Source: Simplicispira metamorpha (GTDB taxonomy: Bacteria > Pseudomonadota > Gammaproteobacteria > Burkholderiales > Burkholderiaceae_C). Taken from it: a DNA stretch of 41,792 nucleotides. A model generated the notes under the pieces. That model did not search any database and was not told where the DNA came from. It was given only the letters and a program-made list of their open reading frames with translations. Position 1 is the stretch's first letter, and the number at the start of each line of letters is the position of its first letter. Where the stretch lies: NCBI RefSeq assembly GCF_004341365.1, contig NZ_SLXH01000030.1, positions 1 through 41,792 of the forward strand, written 5' to 3'. Shown one piece after another: positions 7,822 to 15,958 of this stretch. Both the position numbers and the translations under genes were made by a program.

Positions 7822-8721
7822 TTACAGCCGCACGGTGCCGCTGATGCAGGTGGCGGTGTGGCCGCCCACCCAGATGTCGGCGCCGTCCTGCTGCACATGC
7901 ACGCGCCCGGCGCGGCCCAGGGCGGTGCCCTGGCTGGCGATGTAGCGCGCAGGGGCCAGACCGGCGCCGATGAGCCACTGCGCCAGCGCGGCGTTGAGGC
8001 TGCCGGTCACGGGGTCTTCCATCAGGCCGCTGTGGCCGGGCAGAAAGGCGCGTACCTCGAAGGCGATGGCTTCATCGCCGGTGGCCGAGTCGGTGGCCGC
8101 ATCGGTGGCGCCCACCACGCCGACCTTGCCGCGCGGCCCCACCACGCCCACGTCCAGCCCGGCCAGCACGGCGCCGTCGGGTTGCAGCGCCAGCACCTGC
8201 GCGGCACTGCGCAGCAGCACGCCGCGCCAGCGCGGGCCGTTGTCGCACCAGGCGTGGGCCACCACGTCGCTGCGCGCCACGCCCAGGCCGCGTGCAATCA
8301 GCTGCACATCGGCTTCGGGCAGCGGGCCGCTTTGGATCAACGGGGGCGCGGCAAAGGCCAGCCGCTCGCCGTCGCGCCGCAGCGTGACCAGGCCCACACC
8401 GCATTCCTGCACCACCCGGCCCGCCACCTGGGGCTGGCCGCCCGTTTGCAGCCAGGCATGGCAGGTGCCCAGCGTGGGGTGGCCGGCAAAGGGCAGCTCG
8501 CGCCCGGGGCAGAAGATGCGCACGCGGTAGTCGGCCCCGGTGGCGCGCCCCTCGGGCGTGGGCGGCAGCACAAAGGTGGCCTCCGACAGGTTCGTCCAGT
8601 CGGTGAACTGCTGCATGGCCTCGGTGCTCAGGCCGCTGCCATCGAGCACCACGGCCAGCGGGTTGCCACGGTAGGCGGTGGCGGTGAACACGTCCACCTG
8701 TTGGAAGGGGCGCAGGCGCAT
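7822..8721 (-). CDS. PhzF family isomerase-like protein
   Basis: The 299-aa product has the PhzF/diaminopimelate-epimerase-like double fold. The opening reads FQQVDVFTATAYRGNPLAVVL, with the family motif GNP, and NLSEATFV contains E47, the position of the catalytic glutamate of PhzF. FCPGRELPFAGHPTLG marks the first domain and GLMEDPVTGS the second. True PhzF isomerises dihydro-3-hydroxyanthranilate, but no other phenazine genes are nearby, so this is one of the many orphan members with unknown substrate. The stop of the aminotransferase gene is 4 bases upstream of this ATG, implying one transcript and coupled translation, and thus an amino-acid-like substrate is plausible. Confidence 0.87.
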   Translation of the reverse strand: MRLRPFQQVDVFTATAYRGNPLAVVLDGSGLSTEAMQQFTDWTNLSEATFVLPPTPEGRATGADYRVRIFCPGRELPFAGHPTLGTCHAWLQTGGQPQVAGRVVQECGVGLVTLRRDGERLAFAAPPLIQSGPLPEADVQLIARGLGVARSDVVAHAWCDNGPRWRGVLLRSAAQVLALQPDGAVLAGLDVGVVGPRGKVGVVGATDAATDSATGDEAIAFEVRAFLPGHSGLMEDPVTGSLNAALAQWLIGAGLAPARYIASQGTALGRAGRVHVQQDGADIWVGGHTATCISGTVRL

Positions 8722-8725
8722 GGCT

Positions 8726-9910
8726 TTACCCCTGGGCCTGGGCGCGGATGGCCTCGGCCAGCGCGGCGATGGCGGTGTCGATCTGCGCGCTCGATGCCGT
8801 CACGTACGACAGGCGCAGGGTGCGCGCGTCGGCCTCGGTGGCGTAAAACGGTGCGCCGGGCACAAAGGCCACGTTGCGCTCTACGGCAGTGGGCAGCAGG
8901 GCCTGGGCGTCCATGCCCGCAGGCAGGCGCAGCCACAGGAACATGCCGCCCGCCGGGCGTGTCCAGGTCACATCCAGGCCCGCCATTTCGCGCTCTAGCG
9001 CAGCCAGCATGGTGTCGCGCTGGCGCTGGTAGAGGGCGCGGATGGTGGGCACGTGGCGCGCCAGAAAGTCGCCCTGAATCACTTCAGCCACCACGCGCTG
9101 GTTGAAGCCCGGCGTGTGCAGGTCAGCGGCCTGCTTGGCCTGCAGCAGCTTGGGGTAGATGGCCTTGGGCGCCACCAGAAAGCCGATGCGCAGGCCCGGC
9201 GCCAGCACCTTGGAGAACGAGCCCATGTAGATGCAGCCGTCGGGGTTGCGCGCCGTCAGGGGGGCGGGCGGGGCTTCGCCAAACCACAGCTCGCCGTAGG
9301 GGTTGTCCTCGATCAGCGGAATGCCCAGCTCGGCGGCCTTGGCCACCAGCGCGGCGCGGCGCGCTTCGGTCATGGTGCGGCCCGTGGGATTCTGGAAGTT
9401 GGGCAGCACGTAGGCCAGGCGGGCTTTGTCGGCGCCGGTGCCTGCCTTGGCGGCAAAGTCGTCCACCAGGATGCCGTCGTCGTCGCTGGCCACGCCCACG
9501 GCGATGGGCTCCTGCGGTGCAAAGGCTTGCAGCGCGCCCAGGTAGGTGGGGGTTTCGACCAGCATGCGGCTGTCTTTGTCCAGCAGCACCTTGCCGATCA
9601 AGTCCAGCGCCTGCTGCGAGCCGGTGGTGATCAGCACCTGGTCGGGGTCCACGGCCCAGGGCAGCATGTCGGCCACGGCGCGCCGCAGCGGCGCAAAGCC
9701 TTCGCTGGTGGCGTATTGCAGGGCGGCGGCGCCGTCGCGCGCCATGACGGTGTTGCAGGCGGCGGTGAAGGCGTCGAGCGGAAAGGTCTGCGGCGCGGGC
9801 AGGCCACCGGCCAGGCTGATGATGCCGGGCTTGTCAGTGAGCTTGAGGATTTCGCGGATTGCGGAGGGGTTCATCTTGGCGGCGCGTGCCGCCAGGGTCC
9901 AGTTCGTCAT
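8726..9910 (-). CDS. PLP-dependent aminotransferase, 2-aminoadipate/LysN-like (class I/II)
   Basis: The 394-aa product is a fold-type I aminotransferase. ISLAGGLPAPQTFP at residues 31-44 is the signature of the LysN / aromatic MocR-like subgroup, NFQNPTGRT holds the cofactor-interacting Asn/Pro, EDNPYGE the PLP aspartate-like position, and K234 in GSFSKVLAPGLR is the Schiff-base lysine. Full family length. The amino donor and acceptor cannot be fixed from sequence. It is the first gene of the leftward set with the PhzF-like and dehydratase genes. A 19-bp palindrome lies 24 bases upstream of the start. No N-terminal winged helix is present, unlike the MocR protein at 11861. Confidence 0.87.
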   Translation of the reverse strand: MTNWTLAARAAKMNPSAIREILKLTDKPGIISLAGGLPAPQTFPLDAFTAACNTVMARDGAAALQYATSEGFAPLRRAVADMLPWAVDPDQVLITTGSQQALDLIGKVLLDKDSRMLVETPTYLGALQAFAPQEPIAVGVASDDDGILVDDFAAKAGTGADKARLAYVLPNFQNPTGRTMTEARRAALVAKAAELGIPLIEDNPYGELWFGEAPPAPLTARNPDGCIYMGSFSKVLAPGLRIGFLVAPKAIYPKLLQAKQAADLHTPGFNQRVVAEVIQGDFLARHVPTIRALYQRQRDTMLAALEREMAGLDVTWTRPAGGMFLWLRLPAGMDAQALLPTAVERNVAFVPGAPFYATEADARTLRLSYVTASSAQIDTAIAALAEAIRAQAQG

Positions 9911-9933
9911 GCCAATTGCACTCCAGGGTGGGG

Positions 9934-9952
9934 GCGCCAGAAGTTCTGGCGC
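9934..9952. promoter_or_regulatory. 19-bp perfect palindrome upstream of the aminotransferase gene
   Basis: GCGCCAGAA, one centre base, TTCTGGCGC form a perfect 9+1+9 dyad. Seven A follow on the plus strand, so on the minus strand the T-run precedes the hairpin and it is not a terminator for either flanking gene. The odd-centred dyad at this distance from the start suggests a repressor or activator operator. Confidence 0.5.
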
Positions 9953-10032
9953 AAAAAAAGGGGAAAGGGGGGCGATTGTGCGGCGCAGGCGGGTGCTGCG
10001 GGGCGACTCGGACGGGTTGTGGCCAGGGGCAT

Positions 10033-10986
10033 TCAGTGCGCTGCGGTGGGTGCGCGCACCGGCATGCGCCGCCCGATCAGCACCGTGGCCATTACGGCCA
10101 GGCCAAAGCCCACGCTCATGGCATCAAGCCGTTCGCCCAGCAGCGGCACCGCTACCAGCATGCCCAGAAAAGGCTGCACCAGTTGCACCTGGCTGACGCG
10201 CACCGTGCCGCCCAGCGCCAGGCCCCGGTACCAGGCAAAAAAGCCCAGCCACATCGAAAACACGGCTACATAGCCCAGCGCACCCCAGGCGGCGGTGCTT
10301 TGCGGCGCTGCGGGCCACGTCAGCGCGGCCAGCGGCAGCGACAGGGGCAGCGACAGCACCAGCGCCCAGCAGATCACGCGGTCTGCGCGCATGCGCTGCG
10401 ACAGCCGACCGCCATAGGCATAGCCCATGGCGCCGCAGGCCATTGCGGCCAGCAGCAGCATGTCGGCCAGGTGCAGCGACAGCCCCGTGCCACCCGATTG
10501 CAGCAGCGCAAACAGCACCACCAGCCCCGTGCCCAGCAGCGCGCAGGCCCAGAACCCGGCAGACGGGCGCTGGCGGTGCAAGAGCGCCCCCACGGCAGCG
10601 GTGGCCAGCGGCAGCACACCGACGAGCACGCTGGCGTGTACGCCGCTGACATAGCGCATGGCGATGGAGGTCAGCAGCGGAAAACCGAACACCACGCCCA
10701 TCGCCGTGAGGGCCAGCGCTGGCCAGTCGCTGCGCGCTGGCCAGGGGGCGCGCTGCGCCAGCAGCAGCAGCGCCGACAGCACGCCGGCCAGCGCCGCGCG
10801 CCCCATGGCCACGAACACGCCCGACATGCCGGGCGCTTCGGGCGTGCCCACGGCCAGCCGGGTCATTGGCAGCGTGACGGCAAAAATGGCGACACCCAGC
10901 AAGCCCAGCGCCAGGCCACGCACTTCGGCGGACATGCGCGGGGGGCTGGTGGGGCGGACAGAGGAAGTGGTGGAAGAGGCAGTCAT
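10033..10986 (-). CDS. EamA/DMT-family transporter
   Basis: The 317-aa product has ten predicted membrane segments in two five-helix EamA repeats, the drug/metabolite transporter layout. The second repeat closes with YRGLALGGTVRVSQVQLVQPF then PLLGERLD, the typical end of EamA domains. Such proteins usually export amino acids or other small metabolites across the inner membrane. The ATG at 10986 is chosen because upstream codons are polar and repeat-rich; the first about 20 residues are a Ser/Thr-rich cytoplasmic tail. It lies 122 bases upstream of the aminotransferase gene on the same strand and may export a product or substrate of that set. Confidence 0.82.
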   Translation of the reverse strand: MTASSTTSSVRPTSPPRMSAEVRGLALGLLGVAIFAVTLPMTRLAVGTPEAPGMSGVFVAMGRAALAGVLSALLLLAQRAPWPARSDWPALALTAMGVVFGFPLLTSIAMRYVSGVHASVLVGVLPLATAAVGALLHRQRPSAGFWACALLGTGLVVLFALLQSGGTGLSLHLADMLLLAAMACGAMGYAYGGRLSQRMRADRVICWALVLSLPLSLPLAALTWPAAPQSTAAWGALGYVAVFSMWLGFFAWYRGLALGGTVRVSQVQLVQPFLGMLVAVPLLGERLDAMSVGFGLAVMATVLIGRRMPVRAPTAAH

Positions 10987-11055
10987 GGTGTGGCAGCAGG
11001 CAGTGAATGGGGACAAGAAATGGCAGGACAGCGGAGGAAACAGAGCGAACGAAAC

Positions 11056-11085
11056 GAACGGGTGAGCGGTTGAACGGGTGAGCGG
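11056..11085. repeat. tandem 14-bp direct repeat upstream of the EamA gene
   Basis: GAACGGGTGAGCGG occurs at 11056-11069 and 11072-11085, separated by TT, so the half-sites sit 16 bp apart. It lies in the 119-base space between the LysE stop and the EamA start. It may be an operator or simple duplication. Confidence 0.45.
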
Positions 11086-11105
11086 GGCGGTGAAATGGCC
11101 CAGGC

Positions 11106-11705
11106 TCAGGCCAGCGCCATCCAGGCGGCGGTGGCCACCAGCACCAGCGCCATGGCGCGGTTGAACCACAGCAGGCGCTGTCCCTGCGCCAGCCACTGGC
11201 GCAAGAGCGCACCGACGGCGGCATAGGTCAGGTTGCTGGAGAAGGCAAACACCACCATCACCGGCAGCACCACGGCCAGGCGTTGCAGGCTGTCTTCGCG
11301 CCCGGCCACCCAGCCGGCCACGATGGTCAGCGCCAGCAGCCAGGCTTTGATGTTGACGAATTGCAGCGCCGCGCCCTGCCAGAAGCCCACGTTCAGCCGC
11401 GCGGCGTCGGCCTCGCTCAGGCGGCTGCTACCGCTGAGCTTGAAGGCCAGCCACAGCAGGTAGGCAATGCCCACGGCCTTGATGCCCCAGCGCAGCGCCG
11501 GCACCGCCACCACCACGGCGCCCACGCCGCCCGCGCACAGCAGCAGCAGCGCCGTCCAGCCCACGGGCACGGCGCAGACAAAGCGCATGGCGGGGCGCAG
11601 CCCCCGGTTGGCGGCCAGCGCGGTCGAGAGCGTGGTGTTGGGGCCGGGCGTGAAGCTCATGGCCGTGGCCAGTGCCAGCAGGGCGGTGAATTCGACAAAA
11701 GGCAT
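11106..11705 (-). CDS. LysE/RhtB-family amino-acid exporter
   Basis: The 199-aa product has the six-helix LysE/RhtB layout. The start TALLALATAMSFTPGPNTTL contains the family hallmark TPGPN, and FVNIKAWL in the middle (normally NPKAW) marks helix 4; here the Pro is replaced by Ile. It should export an amino acid or homoserine-like compound. It is divergent from the MocR regulator at 11861 across 155 bases that carry three TACAGT half-sites, so the regulator very probably controls it. Upstream of the ATG the sequence has no strong Shine-Dalgarno motif. Confidence 0.85.
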   Translation of the reverse strand: MPFVEFTALLALATAMSFTPGPNTTLSTALAANRGLRPAMRFVCAVPVGWTALLLLCAGGVGAVVVAVPALRWGIKAVGIAYLLWLAFKLSGSSRLSEADAARLNVGFWQGAALQFVNIKAWLLALTIVAGWVAGREDSLQRLAVVLPVMVVFAFSSNLTYAAVGALLRQWLAQGQRLLWFNRAMALVLVATAAWMALA

Positions 11706-11739
11706 GGAGTGGGGCGCTCAGAAAAGGTGAAGTACCGGG

Positions 11740-11777
11740 CCACTGTAGGGGCGATTCCGCTACAGTGGCAGTACAGT
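11740..11777. promoter_or_regulatory. probable MocR operator between lysE-like and mocR-like genes
   Basis: Perfect dyad CCACTGTAG (11740-11748) and CTACAGTGG (11760-11768), plus a third half-site TACAGT at 11772-11777. The two rightward TACAGT copies are 11 bp apart, about one helical turn, as direct repeats. MocR-type proteins bind repeated half-sites in divergent control regions, so autoregulation and control of the exporter are likely. Confidence 0.55.
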
Positions 11778-11860
11778 TTTTCTGACAATCACACCCACTG
11801 TGCTGGTGCCTGCATCGGCACAGTTGCGCAGCCCCTTTGCCGCCCACCACCTGCCCCGCC

Positions 11861-13330
11861 ATGCTCACCCGCACCGCCCACCGCACCCTGACCGAACAAC
11901 TGGCCGAGCGCTTTGCCGAGCGCATCCGCGCCCGCTTGCTGCCCGTAGGCGCGCGCCTGCCCTCGGTGCGCGAATGCGCGCGCCAGCAGGGCGTGAGCCC
12001 CTACACCGTGGTGGCCGCCTACGATCAGTTGCTGGCCCAGGGCCTGGTCGAGGCGCGCCGCCAGCGGGGCTTTTATGTCCGCGATATAGGGCAAAAAACG
12101 CCTCCAGCCCTTGCGGGGCAAGCGCAAGCAGCTACTGAAAACATAGCATCTGAGGGCGCCCCCGCTGCGGCAGAGGCAGGGCCGCTGCCCTCGGGCTCAC
12201 ACATCAACGCCACGGCGCTGATCCGGGGCATGTTCCACCAGGCCTCCAGCAAGCCCCAGCCCGGCGCTGGGGTGTTTCCGCCGCAGTGGCTGCAAGAGGC
12301 GCGCTTCATGCCTGCCGCCGTGCGCAAGGTCACGGGCAGCCGCGCGCTGCAAGACGGCTCCCTGAGCTACGGCGAGCCCCTGGGCGATGCCGACCTGCGC
12401 AACGTGCTGGCGCGCCGCCTGGCCGAGCTGAATGTGCCCGCCCGCCCCGCGCACATCATGACCACGGTGGGCGCCACGCACGCGTTGGACATCGTCAGCC
12501 GCACCTTGCTCAAGGCGGGCGACCCGGTGATGGTGGAGGAGCCGGGCTGGTCGGTGGAGTTTGCCCGGCTCGATGCCCTGGGCGCGCGCGTGCTGCCGGT
12601 GCCGCGTGGCCCCCAGGGGCCCGACCTGGACGTGATGGCGCGCTACTGCGAGGTGTACGCGCCCAAGCTGTTCGTGAGTGTGAGCGTGCTGCACAACCCC
12701 ACGGGCTACTGCCTGACGCCGGGCAGCGCGCACCAGGTGCTGCAATTGGCCCAGCAGCACGATTTCCACATCGTTGAGGACGACACCTACAGCCACCTGG
12801 CCCCGGTCCATGCCACGCGCCTGACGGCGCTCGATGGCCTGCGCCGCACCATCTACGTCAGCGGGTTTGCCAAAATCCTGGCACCCAACTGGCGCGTGGG
12901 CTACCTGGCCGCACCGCCCGATCTGGTCGAGCGCCTGCTCGATACCAAGCTGCTGTCCACGCTGACCACGCCGTCCATTCTGGAAAAAGCGCTGGCACTG
13001 TGCATAGACCAAGGCCAACTGCGCCGCCACGCCGAGCGCATGCGCCTGCGCCTGGCCCAGGCGCGTGCCCGCAGCGTGCAGCTGGCGCTGGAGGCCGGTT
13101 GCAGCTTTGCCGCCGAGCCCGCAGGCATGTTCGGCTGGGTGGAGACGGGCGTGGACACCGACATGCTGGCCCAGCGCATGTTGGACGAGGGCTATCTGCT
13201 GGCGCCCGGCGCGCTGTTCCATGCCAGCCGCCAGCCGTGCACGCTGATGCGCATCAACTTCACGACCACGCAGGATGCGGCGTTCTGGCGCGTGTTCCAG
13301 CGCGTGGTGGCGCAGAGCCGTTCGCGCTGA
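11861..13330 (+). CDS. MocR-type regulator (GntR wHTH plus aminotransferase domain)
   Basis: The 489-aa product begins with a GntR-type winged helix (residues about 8-75: GARLPSVRECARQ then GVSPYTVVAAYDQL, the recognition helix). An Ala-rich linker (77-110) follows, then a fold-type I aminotransferase-like domain with HNPTGY, EDDTYSHL and the PLP lysine K338 in SGFAKILAPNW. Such proteins are PLP- or amino-acid-sensing transcription factors. The neighbouring LysE exporter, divergent, is the obvious target. I chose the ATG at 11861; a TTG 24 bases upstream is possible, and neither has a clear Shine-Dalgarno. The linker is partly encoded by a dispersed repeat (12091-12147). It converges on the HDOD gene with 33 bases between. 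Confidence 0.87.
   Translation: MLTRTAHRTLTEQLAERFAERIRARLLPVGARLPSVRECARQQGVSPYTVVAAYDQLLAQGLVEARRQRGFYVRDIGQKTPPALAGQAQAATENIASEGAPAAAEAGPLPSGSHINATALIRGMFHQASSKPQPGAGVFPPQWLQEARFMPAAVRKVTGSRALQDGSLSYGEPLGDADLRNVLARRLAELNVPARPAHIMTTVGATHALDIVSRTLLKAGDPVMVEEPGWSVEFARLDALGARVLPVPRGPQGPDLDVMARYCEVYAPKLFVSVSVLHNPTGYCLTPGSAHQVLQLAQQHDFHIVEDDTYSHLAPVHATRLTALDGLRRTIYVSGFAKILAPNWRVGYLAAPPDLVERLLDTKLLSTLTTPSILEKALALCIDQGQLRRHAERMRLRLAQARARSVQLALEAGCSFAAEPAGMFGWVETGVDTDMLAQRMLDEGYLLAPGALFHASRQPCTLMRINFTTTQDAAFWRVFQRVVAQSRSR
12091..12147 (-). repeat. dispersed Comamonadaceae-type repeat embedded in the MocR coding sequence
   Basis: Reading the minus strand, AGTAGCTGCTTGCGC is followed by GCAAGGGCTGGAGGC and a T-run. 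The 15-base GCAAGGGCTGGAGGC string is identical to that in the copy at 21047-21096, and the left half is nearly so. The copy is in frame and encodes residues 77-96, the linker between the DNA-binding and aminotransferase domains. Confidence 0.7.
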
Positions 13331-13363
13331 TGCCGGGGACAAAACCGCCGGGCCGGGCGCTGC

Positions 13364-14569
13364 TTACCTTTGCAGGCGGGCCACGTGCAGGTCGGCCAGC
13401 GCGCGCAGCAGGGCGCGGTTGACGTCTTCGGCGCGCAGCTCGTGCTCTTCGCACAGCTGGCGCACGGCGCTGGCGTCATCGCTCTCCAGCGCGCAGGCCA
13501 GTTGCAGGCTGGGCGCGTAGGGGCCGGTGTGCAGCACGGCGGCGTCGTGGATGCGCTCGGACAGCGGCAGGCGCAGCAAGATGTTGCTCAGTGGCTCGCG
13601 CAGCAGCAAGTCGAGCTGCGAGAACAGGCCGCACAGGTAAATCTCGCGGCGCAGCTCGTTCTCGACGCCCGCGTCCAGCAGCCGCTCGGTGACGCGCGCG
13701 CGCAGCACCATGGACTGGTACACGGGCTGCAAATCGGGCTCGGTGCTGGCGTGGGGCAGCTGGTCGCCCAGCCAGCGCTGGATGGAGCCATAGCCCATCA
13801 TCACCAACCCCCGGCGCAGCGAGTCGATGCCCGTGCGCAGGCCCAGCGCGGCCGAGTTGGTGTAGGTCATGAAGCGGTAGGCCAGCAGCGGGTCTTCGGC
13901 CAGGATGTCTTCAAAAATCTCCAGCGACTGCTCGGCGTCAATTGCCTTCATCAGCTTGTAGATGGTGGCGTGGCCGGGCTGGGGCGTTTCGTGGCGCAGG
14001 CTGTAGAGCACGTCTTCGGTGGGCCAGCCAGCCAGCGACAGCGCATTGCGCTGGTCCAGGCAGTGCGCCATCACGGTGCGGCTGGCAATGCCCTCGTACA
14101 TCTGCCCGGGCAGCACGGGGCTGCGCTGGGCGCCCGCGCGCAGGGCGGCGAGGGCCACCTCGGGTTGCAGGCTCAGCAGGCTGTGGCTGAAGCAGCGGGC
14201 CACGTCCTGTTCGGGCAGGTCGGTCAGGTCGCCGCGCCAGACCAGGCGCAGGCCGCGCGCATGGGCTGCGCGCACCATGCTGAAAATTTCTGAGCCTGCC
14301 AGCCACTGGCCGCGCACTTCAATATCGGGGCCGCCGGGTTGGGCGTATTGCAGCAAGTCCAGCAGCAGCTGGCGCGATTGCGGCGACAGCAGCAGGGGCG
14401 GTGAATGTTCGCCCCACATTTCGCGCAGCGTGCGCAGCAGGTGCGGGGTATCCACCGCCGCGCTGGCATCGGCCTGGGCCACGTACAACTGCACGCCTGC
14501 CAACGCGCGCGAGCGGCCCCACAGTGCGCGGTAACCCAGTGTGAGGCTGCCCAGAACGGATTGCACCAT
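13364..14569 (-). CDS. HDOD-domain signalling protein (EAL-like degenerate N-terminus)
   Basis: The 401-aa product has a C-terminal HDOD domain (about residues 195-395): SLEIFEDILAEDPLLAYRFMTYTNSAALG and LRRGLVMMGYGSIQRWL, the latter with the GY/GxxxxRxW signature of HDOD. The N-terminal part (1-180) fits the EAL-related half seen in YuxH/CdgJ-like proteins but has no intact EAL catalytic motif. Proteins of this build regulate flagellar motility or c-di-GMP responses in several proteobacteria. It starts 9 bases after the flgL stop, so it is very likely the last gene of the flgIJKL transcript, which strengthens a motility role. It should be cytoplasmic and non-catalytic. Confidence 0.75.
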   Translation of the reverse strand: MVQSVLGSLTLGYRALWGRSRALAGVQLYVAQADASAAVDTPHLLRTLREMWGEHSPPLLLSPQSRQLLLDLLQYAQPGGPDIEVRGQWLAGSEIFSMVRAAHARGLRLVWRGDLTDLPEQDVARCFSHSLLSLQPEVALAALRAGAQRSPVLPGQMYEGIASRTVMAHCLDQRNALSLAGWPTEDVLYSLRHETPQPGHATIYKLMKAIDAEQSLEIFEDILAEDPLLAYRFMTYTNSAALGLRTGIDSLRRGLVMMGYGSIQRWLGDQLPHASTEPDLQPVYQSMVLRARVTERLLDAGVENELRREIYLCGLFSQLDLLLREPLSNILLRLPLSERIHDAAVLHTGPYAPSLQLACALESDDASAVRQLCEEHELRAEDVNRALLRALADLHVARLQR

Positions 14570-14578
14570 GGCGAAAAA

Positions 14579-15925
14579 TCAGGCGATGTAGTTGAACAGG
14601 GACAGCTTCTGCACCATAGAGTAGGACTTCAGTGCTGCCTCGTAGCCGACTTGCTGGTTCTGGAAGTCGGAGAAGCCCTGGATCATATCGAGGTCTTCGG
14701 CGCGCTTGCGGTCATCTTCGAGCTGGATGGAGCGCTGGCTCTGGTCGCCCGTGATGCGGTCAGCCCGGTTGAGCAACTCGCCCGCGTAGCCGCGCACGTT
14801 GTGGATGCGGTCCAGCCCCTTGTCCAGGTTGCCCAGCGCCTGGCCCACGGCCTGCACAGCGGCATTGCTGTTGTTGGCACTGCCGATCTCGGCAATGGCG
14901 CGGTCCAGCACGCTGAAGATGCTGCTGCTGGGCTCGAGGGTGATGGTGTCGCCGTTGGCGGGCGAGAGGGTTACGGTGCCGTCCACCGCCTTGGTGGGCG
15001 TGGCGGTGATGCTGAACTTCAGGCCCGGAACAAAAGCGCCGGGCGTGGTGGCTTCTGAAATCTCGATTTTCAGGGGCTTGTCGTTGGGAAAGTCCGGCAC
15101 GACCACGTCGGGCGAACTCACCCCCGTCGTGGTGTTGATGATGTTGTAGGTGACGGTGCTGGTGTTGGGGCTGGCACCTGGCCCGGCGTTCTTGAAAACG
15201 ACCTGGTAGGTGTTGCCGTTGCCGTTGGCATCGAGCTGCACATCGGCGGCGTTGACCGCTGTCACGGCGCTGGCAATCAATTGCCGGCCATTGAGGGGGT
15301 TGGGCGGTACGGCGGCATTGCTGATGCCCGCGTGGTAGGCGCCATCGCGTTGGGGCTGGAAACTGAAGGCGGCATCGCCATCGAGCACCAGCGGAATGCT
15401 GGCCTCTCCGGCGGCGGCCTGCCCAGCCAAACCATTGAACTGGTAGTCAAACGTGGCCGACTGTGGCCCCAGCAGCGGCGACAGCGCACTGCCCAGGGCA
15501 CTGAACAGCGGCTGGCCGTTGGTGTCTTTGCGGCTGGCGATGGTGAACAGCTGGTCGCGCAGGCTTTGCAGCTGGTTGGCCGTGGTGCGCCGGTCGCTGG
15601 GCACCTGGCTGGCATTGCCTGCCGATACCAGCAGCTCGCGGATGTCCTGGCCCAGCTTGACGGCGTCGCCCAGCGAGGATTCGGCCTGGGCAATCGAGTT
15701 GCGTTGCTGGTCAAGCGCGCGCTGCTCGGTCTGGATGCGCGAGAGGCGGGTGAGCGCGCGTTCGGCCTGGGCGGCGCCCACCGGGTCGTCGCTGGCCCGC
15801 ACCACGCGCTTGCCCGAGGTCAGGTTCTCTTGCAGATTGGACAGGTCGGTCTGGCGCTGGCTGATGTTGCGCAGTGCGCTGTCGTACTGGCTGGCTGTGC
15901 CGAGGCGGTAGAGGGTGTTGCTCAT
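14579..15925 (-). CDS. flgL: flagellar hook-filament junction protein FlgL (HAP3)
   Basis: The 448-aa product has the flagellin-like ends of FlgL: N-terminal coiled segment (about 1-140) with LQENLTSGKRVVRASDDPVGAAQAERAL, whose SGKRV/ASDDPVGA motif is shared with flagellin, and a C-terminal helix ending QVGYEAALKSYSMVQKLSLFNYI. It links the hook (through FlgK) to the filament and is exported by the flagellar type III apparatus, so has no signal peptide. It is longer than the enterobacterial protein (317 aa) because of a variable central domain (about 170-340) of beta-rich sequence. It follows flgK by 33 bases and precedes the HDOD gene. Confidence 0.95.
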   Translation of the reverse strand: MSNTLYRLGTASQYDSALRNISQRQTDLSNLQENLTSGKRVVRASDDPVGAAQAERALTRLSRIQTEQRALDQQRNSIAQAESSLGDAVKLGQDIRELLVSAGNASQVPSDRRTTANQLQSLRDQLFTIASRKDTNGQPLFSALGSALSPLLGPQSATFDYQFNGLAGQAAAGEASIPLVLDGDAAFSFQPQRDGAYHAGISNAAVPPNPLNGRQLIASAVTAVNAADVQLDANGNGNTYQVVFKNAGPGASPNTSTVTYNIINTTTGVSSPDVVVPDFPNDKPLKIEISEATTPGAFVPGLKFSITATPTKAVDGTVTLSPANGDTITLEPSSSIFSVLDRAIAEIGSANNSNAAVQAVGQALGNLDKGLDRIHNVRGYAGELLNRADRITGDQSQRSIQLEDDRKRAEDLDMIQGFSDFQNQQVGYEAALKSYSMVQKLSLFNYIA

Positions 15926-15958
15926 GGCGGACTCCGGGTGGGTGCTGCGGCGGCGGCT

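Noticed and set aside
9934..9960. Hairpin plus A-run as a terminator of the EamA gene
   Set aside because: For the leftward transcript the T-run comes before the hairpin, not after it, so the order is wrong for intrinsic termination.
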